64,000 bases of DNA from Firmicutes bacterium UBA5227 (GTDB lineage: Bacteria; Bacillota; Clostridia; Tissierellales; Sedimentibacteraceae): contig DHUT01000003.1 in the NCBI GenBank assembly GCA_002409285.1, positions 4,951-68,950 of the forward strand. Direction: 5' to 3'. Of this stretch, positions 1-8,845 are shown piece after piece. How positions within the stretch are numbered: the first letter of the stretch is position 1; each line of letters opens with the position of its first letter. The translations under genes and the position numbers were made by a program. Under the pieces are notes generated by a model. It did not search any database. It was not told where the DNA came from and was given only the letters and a program-made list of their open reading frames with translations.

Positions 1-572
1 AACACATCTATTCCTATTTGCCACATAGTATCACAATCATTACTTGCACCTGCCACACCAGCTATATTTCCATCTACATAGCCCGTAACAGCTAATACAT
101 CCTTTTTACTGATATCATTGCCATATCCCAATGCCATATGAAATCTGTCATCATTGTACAAATCCGGTATGTCTTGTTCCAATAAAACTTTAACATCAAT
201 ATTGCCATTGATCGTTACTTGTTTTTCTATGTCCGGCAAAAAGAATTCCGCCATATGACAAACCCATTTACCGTATTTTTCAAACTCCTTATTAAGAATA
301 ATCAATTGTGGTGTGTCAAAACTTCTAAATCCTGAATTCTTATTAATAAATTTTGTAATGAATTCTTTAATCTGCTCATCTACAGAAGCAACCAGTCCAT
401 TACCGTAATATGCAAAATCACAGAACATTGGCTTTTTATAGCACTTTTTAGCACCATCATTTAGTCCGGATATTACAACAGTGTTTCCTCTTTTTATAAA
501 ATCACTTGCTGAGCAGTTAAAATCTATTGCGGACTGTTCCATTCCAATTCTCCATATATCTTTATTATCCAT
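1..572 (-). CDS. GNAT family N-acetyltransferase (3' end cut by window edge)
   Basis: The frame reads leftward from an ATG at 572 and stays open to base 1, so the C-terminus is missing (190 complete codons seen). The protein begins MDNKDIWRIGMEQSAIDFNC and contains SGLNDGAKK, a pattern I know from clostridial GNAT acetyltransferases with an extra N-terminal half. The visible end (SNDCDTMWQIGID) is where the acetyl-CoA-binding GNAT core begins. A GAGGT ribosome binding site lies 4 bases before the ATG. The acceptor substrate cannot be told. A remnant of a different GNAT gene lies 270 bases upstream. Confidence 0.75.
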   Translation of the reverse strand, partial: MDNKDIWRIGMEQSAIDFNCSASDFIKRGNTVVISGLNDGAKKCYKKPMFCDFAYYGNGLVASVDEQIKEFITKFINKNSGFRSFDTPQLIILNKEFEKYGKWVCHMAEFFLPDIEKQVTINGNIDVKVLLEQDIPDLYNDDRFHMALGYGNDISKKDVLAVTGYVDGNIAGVAGASNDCDTMWQIGIDV

Positions 573-840
573 ATCTACCTCATAATATCAATCAATACTA
601 ACCTTCCATGTTTTGGCTGTTAATCACAGTATAACATTGTAAAATAACTTTTTCCATATATATATTGAAAAATGCTATTATCAGTGTACCAATTTTAAAT
701 ATCAGGTTATTTTTCTACAACTGTTATTTAAATATATGTAAAGTTTATTTGTTATTTTTAAGCTGTTCCAAATAGCAGTATTGTTTTAAATATATTTTTT
801 TACATAAAACCATATGCTACTTCCTTTATTTCCTGTCGGC
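573..840. other. Intergenic, nothing recognised
   Basis: This is an AT-rich spacer between the partial acetyltransferase gene and the acetyltransferase remnant. I see no convincing promoter, hairpin or reading frame with family resemblance. Confidence 0.5.
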
Positions 841-1035
841 CTATATTAATATATCTTTCCTTGATTTTGCGCCACCCATTAACTCATAAAATTTGCGAGC
901 CTGTTTATTTTTTTCTAATACCCAGATAATCATTGGAAATAAATTATTTTCTTTTAATTTCTGCATTGCACTGCTGCAAAGTAATTTTCCTATTCCCTTG
1001 TTTTGAAATTCTTTTAGAATGTAAAATAAACAGTG
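841..1035 (-). pseudogene. C-terminal remnant of a GNAT acetyltransferase
   Basis: On the minus strand, a frame ending at a TAG (841-843) encodes about 64 residues including LYILKEFQNKGIGKLL-like sequence, then MIIWVLEKNKQARKFYELMG. This is the classic GNAT tail: motif A acetyl-CoA loop (Q-x-x-G-I-G) and the W-V-L-x-x-N-x-x-A-x-x-F-Y-E motif. The N-terminal half is absent. Upstream the same frame does not continue as a GNAT, and the overlapping open frame here encodes an unrelated hydrophobic stretch. I read it as a truncated, dead gene. Confidence 0.7.
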
Positions 1036-1183
1036 CTGATATAAAATTACCTAATCCAAATACCAATATGGCGATTATTCCAAGTGTATTCCAGCTACAA
1101 AACGGAAGCTTATCTGTCCATTCCAAAGGAAACTCAGAAAATATGCACTTTGAACTAATCATCATTATTCCTACAATATATCC

Positions 1184-1212
1184 TTGACAACGACTCTTTC
1201 ACAGTTTATAAT
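1184..1212 (+). promoter_or_regulatory. Sigma-A promoter of the tyrS leader
   Basis: TTGACA (1184-1189) and TATAAT (1207-1212) are both perfect consensus with a 17-base spacer. Transcription would start near 1219, giving a leader of about 385 bases before tyrS. Confidence 0.85.
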
Positions 1213-1284
1213 TTTTTTACAGTTTAATATCTGTATTTCTGAATATAAGATTAAAAGTATAAAAGCTATGATAAGAAAAAGTAA

Positions 1285-1534
1285 TAACCCGCACCGCACA
1301 CAGAAAGTTGCCGGATGATGAGAGGAGCGTGGCAGACCGGTTATGAATACCTCTTTGAGCTTCACACCGAACGTTTTTCAGTAGGCTGTGACGTTTTCTC
1401 GCACACGTTATAGTGCGCAGGGTATAACCATGTATGTATGGCGTACTCGATGAGGCAGGCAATGCAAATTACCTGTAAACGTAAGGTGGTAACACGGGAA
1501 ATTACCCTCGTCCTTCATTTCAGAAGGATGAGGG
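1285..1534 (+). promoter_or_regulatory. T-box riboswitch upstream of tyrS
   Basis: The leader carries the T-box sequence AAGGTGGTAACACGGG (1483-1498) just before a terminator, plus Stem I landmarks: CAGAAAG (1301-1307) and CTCTTTGAGC (1351-1360). It should sense uncharged tRNA-Tyr and allow readthrough into tyrS. Aligned with other T-boxes, where the specifier lies just before a G-A-A, the codon is TAT (1342-1344). A TAC at 1348-1350 is the alternative. Both encode tyrosine, which fits the downstream gene. Outer boundaries are approximate. Confidence 0.88.
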
Positions 1535-1541
1535 TTTTTTA
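1505..1541 (+). terminator. T-box regulated terminator
   Basis: CCCTCGTCCTTC pairs with GAAGGATGAGGG (one G-U pair) and is followed by TTTTTT. The 5' arm overlaps the region needed for the competing antiterminator. Confidence 0.88.
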
Positions 1542-1604
1542 TTTTTTAATCTTGTAGACTTTGATTATATTAAATGAATTTTTCATATTTGAGGAGAGGT
1601 GAAA

Positions 1605-2813
1605 ATGAAGACTGTAGACGAACAATTGCGCATTATCACAAAAGGTGTCAGTGTTCTTGTAAATGAAGATGAACTGCGAAGCAAGCTATCTGAATCCGTC
1701 AAAAACAACTGCCCCTTAGTTATCAAACTTGGTCTTGACCCAAGTGCACCGGATATTCATATTGGTCATGCAGTTGTGCTACGCAAAATCAAACAAATGC
1801 AGGATCTGGGGCATGAAGCGGTTATTATCATAGGTGATTTTACCGGAAAAATTGGCGATCCATCAGGAAAATCAAAGGGGCGAAATGCTCTGACTGATGA
1901 GCAAGTTAGCGAGAACTCCAAGACATATTTTGAGCAAATATTCAAGGTGCTGGATATGGAAAAGACCACTGTCCGATACAACAGCGAATGGCTGAGCAAG
2001 CTAAACTTTGAAGATGTTCTTAGGCTGGCTTCTACCACCACGGTAGCTAGAATGATGGAGAGGGATGATTTTCAGAACCGATTTACCAACAACATACCTA
2101 TTGGCATTCATGAGTTCTTTTATCCACTGATGCAGGCCTATGATTCTGTCGAACTGAAAGCAGATATTGAATTGGGAGGCACCGATCAAACCTTCAATAT
2201 TCTGATGGGTCGGAACTTACAGAAAGCTATGAACCAGCCTCAACAAGTCGCTATATTTATGCCTCTGCTGGAGGGACTGGACGGAATAGAAAAAATGAGC
2301 AAAAGTATTGGAAATTATATTGGTGTCAATGAGCCTGCTGAAGTTATGTTCAAAAAAGTCATGGAGATTCCAGATAAACTGATTTTGAAATACTTTGAAC
2401 TGGCAACAGATGAACACCCTGACCATATCGATACAATCAGACAGCAACTGGCCGAAGGCAAAAATCCACGAGATATCAAATACTCCTTAGCAGAAGTTAT
2501 TACTCGATTGTACCATACAGAACAGGAAGTTGTTCAAGCAAAGGAATACTATGATACAGCCTTCAGCAAAAAAGCAACTCCAGATCAGATACCTGAACTT
2601 TCCATTAAATCCCCTGGCCGTTTGGATGAAGTCATTCCACTTCTTGTGAATAAGGGGTTCATAAAAAGTAACGGGGAGTTTAGGAAAATGGTTCAGCAAA
2701 ATGGAGTTCAGATTAATCAGCAAAAGATTGAGACCATTGATGCTGTTCTCAAAGAAGGCGACGTATTGAAAATCGGTAAAAAACGCTTTATCCGGATTGT
2801 ATATGAAAAATGA
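1605..2813 (+). CDS. tyrS: Tyrosyl-tRNA synthetase
   Basis: Class I aminoacyl-tRNA synthetase that charges tRNA-Tyr in the cytoplasm; 402 residues, normal for the family. The HIGH motif is at residues 52-55 and KMSKS near 230. The C-terminal 60 residues form an S4-type RNA-binding domain. The text around HIGH (L-D-P-S-A-P-D-I-H-I-G-H) resembles the shorter TyrZ/type 2 branch more than B. subtilis TyrS. A GTG six bases earlier would add two residues, but AGGAGAGG sits 5 bases before the ATG at 1605, so I chose that start. Expression should be controlled by the T-box. Confidence 0.96.
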   Translation: MKTVDEQLRIITKGVSVLVNEDELRSKLSESVKNNCPLVIKLGLDPSAPDIHIGHAVVLRKIKQMQDLGHEAVIIIGDFTGKIGDPSGKSKGRNALTDEQVSENSKTYFEQIFKVLDMEKTTVRYNSEWLSKLNFEDVLRLASTTTVARMMERDDFQNRFTNNIPIGIHEFFYPLMQAYDSVELKADIELGGTDQTFNILMGRNLQKAMNQPQQVAIFMPLLEGLDGIEKMSKSIGNYIGVNEPAEVMFKKVMEIPDKLILKYFELATDEHPDHIDTIRQQLAEGKNPRDIKYSLAEVITRLYHTEQEVVQAKEYYDTAFSKKATPDQIPELSIKSPGRLDEVIPLLVNKGFIKSNGEFRKMVQQNGVQINQQKIETIDAVLKEGDVLKIGKKRFIRIVYEK

Positions 2814-2831
2814 GTACCATATCTTTTAACC

Positions 2832-2867
2832 TCTGGGGCAGATTTTAAATTCAATATCAGCCCCAGA
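2832..2867. terminator. Hairpin between tyrS and the NUDIX gene
   Basis: TCTGGGGC (2832-2839) pairs perfectly with GCCCCAGA (2860-2867). It lies between two convergent genes and can serve both. It has no long T-tract. Confidence 0.6.
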
Positions 2868-2882
2868 ATAAATAATCTTACA

Positions 2883-3326
2883 TTAAAACTTATTATTAAG
2901 CACTTGTTCTTCTACCCTTTTTATTAAAATTGGCTGAATGAGAGGGTATGTTAAATTTGACGGTAATTCATCAAATAAATATACTCTCTCTATCTCATAT
3001 TCCGGAAGTTCGTTTAAGGTTTTAATATCAGCGTAATACAACATACCGAAGGATTCTTCACCGCTGTCATTTACTACTGTATTTCCGGTTACAGAATAAA
3101 CACATACTGGTATCAAGTCAAATTCTCCGGCCCCTGTTTCTTCAAATAATTCCCTCTTTGCGGTATCTATGATTTTTTCGCCTTTTTCTCTGTGACCGCC
3201 AGGTACCTCATAGGTATCCCTTTCCTTGTGCTTACAGTAAACCCATTTCCCATTATGCTTTGCAACAACCACTGCAAATTTTAACAAATTATTGTCTATA
3301 TTATCGTAAAATTTAACTTCAAGCAT
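2883..3326 (-). CDS. NUDIX hydrolase
   Basis: A small hydrolase of nucleoside-diphosphate-linked compounds; 147 residues. The complete Nudix box GxxxxxExxxxxxxREUxEExGU is present around residues 50-72 (G-G-H-R-E-K-G-E ... R-E-L-F-E-E-T-G). The longer frame to 3353 is rejected because AAAGGA precedes the ATG at 3326. The substrate cannot be predicted. It is probably transcribed on its own; the next upstream gene ends about 80 bases away. Confidence 0.87.
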   Translation of the reverse strand: MLEVKFYDNIDNNLLKFAVVVAKHNGKWVYCKHKERDTYEVPGGHREKGEKIIDTAKRELFEETGAGEFDLIPVCVYSVTGNTVVNDSGEESFGMLYYADIKTLNELPEYEIERVYLFDELPSNLTYPLIQPILIKRVEEQVLNNKF

Positions 3327-3403
3327 TATATTTCCTTTCATTTCATTTAACATATTACTCTTTAAAATATGTCCCAGTTATTATGTATAATGATTTAGCA
3401 CCT

Positions 3404-4261
3404 CTAAAACTCGTCTTCAAACTCTTTAAAAAAATCATAATATATACGGACATTTTCAAGCTCTGTCCACCTTTTTACATCAACCGGATTTTCATCAAGG
3501 TCATAAATCTTTGCTCCCTGTATTGAAAGAAGGAATGGGGAGTGGGTTGATATAACAAATTGGCATCCTGTAAACCGGGCAGAATCCTCCAAAAACTTCA
3601 TTAATTCTACCTGAAGTTTCGGGGAAAGGCTGTTTTCAGGTTCATCCAACAAATAAACGCTGTTTTCTCTGATTTTTTCTGTAAAATAGCGGAATGCGCT
3701 TTCACCGTTGGAGTATTCCCTTACATTATCCATAAGCTCACTTCTCACAAATCGTGACTGAGTCTTCCTTCTGGAATTATTCACCTTCTTTAAATGCTCA
3801 TAATCTGCTATTGACCTGATTTGATATTGGGAATATTTTAAATCTAAATACTCATCAAAAAGCTCTTCTCTTTTTTGGTCAATTCCTTCGTTGAGATTCC
3901 TGATATTCAGCAAATAGTCAAATACATCATCGCTGGTAATGATGCTGCTGTTTTCAGGCAAGCTGTCTCCGGAAATCTTCACATTGCACATGTCTACGTA
4001 ATCAGCAAAGAAATTGGATTTATTATAAATTGAATCGCGGTTAATTCCGGTTTTTTCAGCTATGACATTCAGTGCTGTTGATTTTCCCGAACCATTTCCG
4101 CCATAAAAAATAGTAACCGGCTCAAAATCAACTCTTTCAAAGCCATGCTTGGATAATACTTTGAATGGATAAAACGAGTCGTAGCACGTTCTTTGTATAT
4201 TCATAAAAAAGCCGAATTCCATATCATCGCGCGGAAACGTGAAGCCTTCCAAATAAACCAT
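3404..4261 (-). CDS. AAA family (RecF/OLD-like) ATPase
   Basis: 285 residues with a Walker A (GGNGSGKST, about residue 54), an ABC/SMC-type signature region with S-N-G-E-S near residue 180, Walker B (VYLLDEPENSLSP, about 200) and a switch histidine in ISTHSPFLLSI. This is the single-domain ATPase set-up of AAA_21-like proteins, without a coiled-coil insertion or TOPRIM nuclease domain. It begins 3 bases after the flavoprotein gene ends, so the two are co-transcribed. The cellular role is unknown. Confidence 0.82.
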   Translation of the reverse strand: MVYLEGFTFPRDDMEFGFFMNIQRTCYDSFYPFKVLSKHGFERVDFEPVTIFYGGNGSGKSTALNVIAEKTGINRDSIYNKSNFFADYVDMCNVKISGDSLPENSSIITSDDVFDYLLNIRNLNEGIDQKREELFDEYLDLKYSQYQIRSIADYEHLKKVNNSRRKTQSRFVRSELMDNVREYSNGESAFRYFTEKIRENSVYLLDEPENSLSPKLQVELMKFLEDSARFTGCQFVISTHSPFLLSIQGAKIYDLDENPVDVKRWTELENVRIYYDFFKEFEDEF

Positions 4262-4264
4262 GTT

Positions 4265-4828
4265 CTACTCCATTCTTCCCCATTTCAGTTCTTCGCCATG
4301 AGCATCAAATTTTTTTCTTTTTGCCGTGAGTTCTTCTATTTCAATTTTGTATATGTTAACTATTTGCAGTCCGGATTCTACTGCCAAATTAAAATATTCC
4401 ATTTTTGTTGGAGCGTATTTTTCACATATGAGCTTTATTGCCCTTAATTTTTCTTGCTCATCTTCCACCGGGACTATTGTTCCTTTTACAAGGGATGATT
4501 CATATTCTGTTGTAAAAACCTTACTTGAAAGAACTCCTGCAGCAGATTTATCTTCCATTATTCCATTTAATTCTTCCTTTGAATAAATTTCAGGAACCTT
4601 AATCTGACCTGCAAAGGATACACTGACCCTATGACCTTTCTCGAATATATCTACCTTTTTACCGCTTAAAGCCGAATGGAAATATAAATTGCCGCCATCT
4701 CTTACTATGGAAAGAGGTATGCCATAGGGTTCATTATTTTCATCAATCATGGAAACCACACCGTAATCTGCCCTGTCTATAACCTCAATCCCAAATTCTC
4801 TGCTCATTTCCCTGTCTTTTCGTCTCAT
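4265..4828 (-). CDS. Pyridoxamine 5'-phosphate oxidase-like flavoprotein (NimA-like)
   Basis: 187 residues. The region I-D-R-A-D-Y-G-V-V-S-M-I-D-E-N-N-E-P-Y-G-I-P followed by L-Y-F-H-S-A-L-S-G-K-K is the split-barrel FMN-binding fold of the pyridoxamine 5'-phosphate oxidase-related family, which includes 5-nitroimidazole reductases. A GAGGT ribosome binding site precedes the chosen ATG. It is the first gene of a two-gene unit with the downstream ATPase (3-base gap). A role in reductive detoxification is likely for the family but is not shown here. Confidence 0.82.
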   Translation of the reverse strand: MRRKDREMSREFGIEVIDRADYGVVSMIDENNEPYGIPLSIVRDGGNLYFHSALSGKKVDIFEKGHRVSVSFAGQIKVPEIYSKEELNGIMEDKSAAGVLSSKVFTTEYESSLVKGTIVPVEDEQEKLRAIKLICEKYAPTKMEYFNLAVESGLQIVNIYKIEIEELTAKRKKFDAHGEELKWGRME

Positions 4829-4931
4829 ATACTCTACCTCACAATCTCTATTATTAAAATTTCATGTCCCCGTGCATACTGCGAATAGTACTTCCGGAAC
4901 TTAATTACCATTATTTTACATTAATCGTTTT

Positions 4932-5456
4932 TTACATTTTTTCTTGTGCCAGTAGGTTATATAAAAAAGCTGATGTTTCTTTCCTGTTTTTTAATATTAT
5001 AGTTTTCTCACTATATTTTTTTATTGTTTCAGCGTATTGTTCTTGTTTTTCTTTTAACCTTCCGTCTATCAGAATCCATTTAATAAATTCATAATCCAGT
5101 TTTTCATCACATCCATCTGCAATGCTTTCGCGGGTTTTTCCTTTATATTTTCTATATCGGGCAAGTACCTGACGCAAACAGATCCATCTGGAGAAATTCA
5201 TGTATATAATCACGTCTGCTTCCTCCAGCCTTCTCTCTCTGAAAAACTTTGTATAATTTCCGTCAATAATCCAACTTCCATTACTGTCCAAAAAATCTTT
5301 TACAATAGCTTTAGCTGTTTCAACATCCCGTTCTTTCCAATTTTCCTCAAATTGTATTTTATCCAGATATAAAACAGGGCAATTATAAAAACTCCCTAGC
5401 CGACCTGCCAGCGTAGATTTACCCGAACCGCTGTATCCGATTATTGCAACCTTCAT
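4932..5456 (-). CDS. P-loop kinase, FlaR/topology-modulation family
   Basis: 174 residues starting with a Walker A (GYSGSGKST, residues 7-15), then Y-L-D-K-I-Q-F-E-E-N-W and I-I-D-G-N-Y-T, the pattern of adenylate-kinase-like proteins annotated as DNA topology modulation protein FlaR. The annotation name is historical; the biochemical activity is probably small-molecule phosphorylation. It stands alone, about 100 bases upstream of the PNPOx-like gene on the same strand. Confidence 0.8.
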   Translation of the reverse strand: MKVAIIGYSGSGKSTLAGRLGSFYNCPVLYLDKIQFEENWKERDVETAKAIVKDFLDSNGSWIIDGNYTKFFRERRLEEADVIIYMNFSRWICLRQVLARYRKYKGKTRESIADGCDEKLDYEFIKWILIDGRLKEKQEQYAETIKKYSEKTIILKNRKETSAFLYNLLAQEKM

Positions 5457-5689
5457 TTCTACCTCTGAATGTTTTCTCTTTTATTATTTACAATCATAGC
5501 ATAATTGTTTGTAATGTTCTACTACTTATTAGCTAATACAGCAGAATATATATGCCAGGTTAAATATTTCACAGCAATAATATTGATTAAGTTGTTTTTT
5601 ATTCACAATAATATAAACCTCAGAACTGGATATTTTCATTCCGTTTAGAGGTTTAATTTTTGCCAAGTATTCTGTTCATATTAGTGCTT

Positions 5690-6286
5690 TTACATTTCTC
5701 TTCTGCCTTCCATGGCCCTCATGAGAGTTACTTCATCGGCATATTCTATGTCACCGCCAACAGGTATTCCATGGGCTATACGGGTTGTTTTAATACCCAT
5801 GGGCTTTATTAGACGGGATATGTATACTGCCGTTGCTTCGCCATCAATGGTAGGATTTGTGGCTAATATTACCTCAACAATATCAGAATTAAGTCTTGTT
5901 ACCAGGTTCTTGATATTGATATCGTCAGGGCCTATTCCATCAAGGGGAGATATGGTTCCGTGAAGCACATGATACATGCCTTTATATTCCTTTGTCCTCT
6001 CCATTGCAGATATATCTCTTACATCCTCCACCACACATATGGTTGAATGATCCCGTTTAACATTGTCGCATATGTTGCAGGTATCTCCTTCTGTGAGATT
6101 TCCGCATATCTTGCAGTGCCTTGTATACTTTTTTGCATTAACTATTGCATTTGCAAGCTCCAGGACATCACTGCCCTTCATGTCAAGTATATGAAAGGCA
6201 AGACGCTGAGCAGACTTTCTTCCTATACCGGGAAGCTTTGCCAGTTCCTCTATGAGTTTAGTAATTGGCGGTGTATACTGCTCCAT
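5690..6286 (-). CDS. recR: Recombination mediator protein RecR
   Basis: 198 residues, the usual RecR length. It has an N-terminal helix-hairpin-helix region ([14 protein letters not shown]), a zinc finger with four Cys (C-K-I-C-G-N ... C-N-I-C, residues 57-72) and a Toprim domain (V-V-E-D-V-R-D). RecR acts with RecF/RecO in gap repair and RecA loading. Its ATG overlaps the ebfC stop in TAATG, so it is translationally coupled as last gene of dnaX-ebfC-recR. Confidence 0.97.
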   Translation of the reverse strand: MEQYTPPITKLIEELAKLPGIGRKSAQRLAFHILDMKGSDVLELANAIVNAKKYTRHCKICGNLTEGDTCNICDNVKRDHSTICVVEDVRDISAMERTKEYKGMYHVLHGTISPLDGIGPDDINIKNLVTRLNSDIVEVILATNPTIDGEATAVYISRLIKPMGIKTTRIAHGIPVGGDIEYADEVTLMRAMEGRREM

Positions 6287-6636
6287 TATAATAACCCTGG
6301 AATATTTACTCCGCCTGTAACCTTTCTCATTTCATCTTCAGTCATTTCATCTGCTTTTCTGAATGCTTCATTTATGGCTGCAACTATCATATCCTCAAGC
6401 ATTTCCACATCATCCTTATCCACTACCTCAGGATCTATCTTAACGCCAAGCAAAGCCTTTTTGCCGGATACTCTGACAGTAACAGCACCTCCTCCGGAGG
6501 TTGCTTCTACTTCTCTTTCTTCAAGCTCTTTTTGCATATCCTCCATCTGCTTCTGCATTTTTTGAACCTGCTTCATCATATTATTCATATTTCCGCCGCC
6601 GGGCATTCCCATAGGCATTCTTTTACCCTTGCTCAT
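6286..6636 (-). CDS. ebfC: YbaB/EbfC nucleoid-associated protein
   Basis: 116 residues with the family layout: a Met/Gly-rich start ([10 protein letters not shown]), a long helix ([13 protein letters not shown]), then [10 protein letters not shown]. It is a small dimeric DNA-binding protein almost always found between dnaX and recR. It starts 2 bases after the dnaX stop. Confidence 0.96.
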   Translation of the reverse strand: MSKGKRMPMGMPGGGNMNNMMKQVQKMQKQMEDMQKELEEREVEATSGGGAVTVRVSGKKALLGVKIDPEVVDKDDVEMLEDMIVAAINEAFRKADEMTEDEMRKVTGGVNIPGLL

Positions 6637-6638
6637 TT

Positions 6639-8324
6639 TTAATCCTCCTGCTTAAATTCAACTATTTCTTCACCAAATTCATTTTTAAGGTCTTCATACA
6701 CATCTTCCATTGCGGGAAGAGAACTTTTAGGTTTCTCCTCTCCTTTTATAATAAATTCAACTTCACATTCCTCGTTTAAAAAGCTGCTTAAAACTTCTTT
6801 AAATTTCTGCCTGTTCTTGGGCTGATTTGCAGCACTTATATGAAAAGTAAACTTAGGGTCAAATTCAAATACCGCTTTCTTATTTGATACTTCGCATAAT
6901 TGAGATTCCCTTATAATTGCCTGAAGTCCGGCATTTTCACTCCTTATCTTTTTAAGGATTGTTTGCCATCCGTTCATTATGGCATTGTAAATTGCTTCAT
7001 CGCTTTTATTTTCGCTATTCCCGGAACTTTGCTCCGGTTCTGTGGATTTTTGAGTTTCATAACTTTCTGAAATCGTCTGTTCAGGCATTTTATTTATAAC
7101 AATTGAGGGTTTTTTTTCATCATCCTTAATTGAAGCTCTTTTTATATCCGCAGTTGCCTGTTTTACCGGTATGCTGTTGTTCTTAAAACTGTTTTCCAGC
7201 TCCTGAATTTTGTTCATGATTTCATCAGCATTATTAATTGAATGCAGCATCTTAATCAGCCTTGTCTCTAATATAACCCTTGAATTCAAGGCTCTTTTGC
7301 ATTCTAACTGTGTAACTGACAGTTCTTCTATTATTCTTACAATTTCATCAACAGAAATTTTGCTGCTTAATCTTTTAATATCTTCCGACTCTTCCTCAGA
7401 TATTCTCATTAAATTGTCTGTTGAATTGGTTGTTTTTATAATAAGCATATTTCGAAAACATATTATCAGTTCATCAAGGAAAATTGAAACTTCTTTTCCT
7501 TCGTTCAATATGTTATCCACCAATATCATTGTATTTTTAATGTCTCTGCTGACTATGCAATTAGCTGCTTCTAAAATTACCTGGTAGTTTACAGTTCCAA
7601 GTAAATCTATTACTGTTTCATAATCAACCTTTTCATTATTATTAAATGACAGGCACCTGTCCAATATGCTTTGAGCATCTCTCATGGCTCCTTCAGAGTT
7701 GGAAGCAATAAGCTTCAGTGCTTTTTCATCATATTCAACACCTATTTCTTCGCATATCTTTTTCATGCTTTCTACAATTACAGATGTATTAATTCTTTTC
7801 AAATCAAATCTTTGACATCTTGATAGTATTGTAGCAGGTATTTTCTGAGGCTCTGTTGTTGCAAGTATAAACAGCAAATACTCAGGAGGTTCTTCCAGGG
7901 TTTTAAGAAGGGCGTTGAATGCACCTTTTGAAAGCATATGTACTTCGTCTATTATATAAACCTTATACTTGCTTTTTACCGGTAAAAAATTAACCTTGTC
8001 TCTTAATTCCCTGATATCCTCAACACCGTTGTTTGAAGCAGCATCCATCTCTATAACATCCATGTTGGTTTCATCCAGTATGCTTTTACATATCTCGCAT
8101 TCATTGCATGGGTTTCCATCATGGTTGTTAAGGCAGTTTACAGCTCTTGAAAATATTTTTGCCGTAGATGTCTTGCCTGTTCCTCTAATTCCGCTGAAAA
8201 GATATGCATGTGCAATATTATCCGTCTTTATTTGATTTTTAAGTGTCCTGATAACGTGCTCCTGCCCAAGAACATCATCAAATGTTTTGGGGCGGAACTT
8301 TCTATACAAAGCTTGATGTGACAA
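6639..8324 (-). CDS. dnaX: DNA polymerase III subunits gamma and tau
   Basis: Clamp-loader ATPase, 561 residues. Walker [10 protein letters not shown] (about 45), a zinc module with C-N-E-C-E-I-C, Walker [11 protein letters not shown] (about 125) and the SRC motif (L-S-R-C-Q-R-F) are present. The start is TTG at 8324 with AGGTGG seven bases upstream; [12 protein letters not shown] is the typical N-terminus. It heads the dnaX-ebfC-recR operon. A run of eight A at codons 403-405 could give a -1 product of about 411 residues that ends just after the collar domain (see the separate entry). Confidence 0.97.
   Translation of the reverse strand: MSHQALYRKFRPKTFDDVLGQEHVIRTLKNQIKTDNIAHAYLFSGIRGTGKTSTAKIFSRAVNCLNNHDGNPCNECEICKSILDETNMDVIEMDAASNNGVEDIRELRDKVNFLPVKSKYKVYIIDEVHMLSKGAFNALLKTLEEPPEYLLFILATTEPQKIPATILSRCQRFDLKRINTSVIVESMKKICEEIGVEYDEKALKLIASNSEGAMRDAQSILDRCLSFNNNEKVDYETVIDLLGTVNYQVILEAANCIVSRDIKNTMILVDNILNEGKEVSIFLDELIICFRNMLIIKTTNSTDNLMRISEEESEDIKRLSSKISVDEIVRIIEELSVTQLECKRALNSRVILETRLIKMLHSINNADEIMNKIQELENSFKNNSIPVKQATADIKRASIKDDEKKPSIVINKMPEQTISESYETQKSTEPEQSSGNSENKSDEAIYNAIMNGWQTILKKIRSENAGLQAIIRESQLCEVSNKKAVFEFDPKFTFHISAANQPKNRQKFKEVLSSFLNEECEVEFIIKGEEKPKSSLPAMEDVYEDLKNEFGEEIVEFKQED
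7090..7127 (-). other. Possible -1 frameshift/slippage site in dnaX
   Basis: Read on the minus strand, codons GAA-AAA-AAA form the slippery heptamer A-AAA-AAA inside an A8 run (7110-7117). A purine-rich AAGGA lies 6 bases upstream (7123-7127). After a -1 shift the ribosome reads T-L-N-C-Y-K and stops at TAA (7090-7092). The product would be the ATPase and collar domains only, like gamma in E. coli. No strong downstream hairpin was seen, and the upstream spacing is shorter than in E. coli. Confidence 0.4.
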
Positions 8325-8361
8325 TTATAACCACCTGACCTCATAATGGTAATTTTTTAAA

Positions 8362-8390
8362 ATTATATCATAATTATTTTTATAAAGCAA
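8362..8390 (-). promoter_or_regulatory. Promoter of dnaX-ebfC-recR
   Basis: On the minus strand TTGCTT (8385-8390), a 17-base spacer and TATAAT (8362-8367). It sits about 38 bases before the dnaX start. Confidence 0.72.
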
Positions 8391-8417
8391 TAAAAAGCGA
8401 ATTCCTTTGATAATTGA

Positions 8418-8449
8418 AAAAATGCAATGAAAAACACATTGCATTTTTT
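8418..8449 (-). terminator. Terminator after the 31-residue ORF
   Basis: AAAATGCAATG pairs with CATTGCATTTT around a 7-base loop, with T-runs on both strands. It lies between the small ORF and the dnaX promoter, so it most likely ends a short minus-strand transcript. Confidence 0.72.
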
Positions 8450-8510
8450 GCATTTATCTTTTATTATATATACAATCTTGAAGTTTTTATGTTATTCATA
8501 ATATCCTGAA

Positions 8511-8606
8511 TTATTTATTCAAATAATATTTTACCGTACTGTAAAGCATATAAAATGTGGAAATAACGATTACAATTAAACACAAAATTAATATTATCTT
8601 ATTCAT
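8511..8606 (-). CDS. Putative 31-residue single-span membrane peptide
   Basis: ATG at 8606 is preceded by AGAGGT at 5-base spacing. The frame encodes M-N-K, then about 20 almost purely hydrophobic residues (I-I-L-I-L-C-L-I-V-I-V-I-S), then a short Lys/Tyr tail ending Y-Y-L-N-K. A terminator follows 60 bases on. It has the look of a small membrane protein or a type I toxin-like peptide. I recognise no family, and no antisense RNA was identified. Confidence 0.45.
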   Translation of the reverse strand: MNKIILILCLIVIVISTFYMLYSTVKYYLNK

Positions 8607-8845
8607 AGGAACCTCTGCATTTTTTCTATTTAATATATAGACGTAAAAAATAACCTGTTTGTTGCAGGCTTTATAAATTTATTTTAAAATATTTCCTGCC
8701 AAGACATTCACCCAAACGTCAGAATACTGATATTTTATATTTTTAAAGCATTTGTTAAGTTTTCTTAATACTTTTATTTTATTGATGTATGTGAAATTTT
8801 GTTAAATATATGTTAAAATAAATATTATGATTTTTTGGAGATAAA

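Noticed and set aside
944..1165. 73-residue minus-strand frame with a hydrophobic stretch
   Set aside because: It overlaps the GNAT remnant in another frame, has no ribosome binding site and no family resemblance.
8325..8845. SRP RNA gene upstream of dnaX, as in Bacillus
   Set aside because: I looked for the conserved GGUGC/GNAR loop helix and found none; the gap holds only the small ORF and hairpins.
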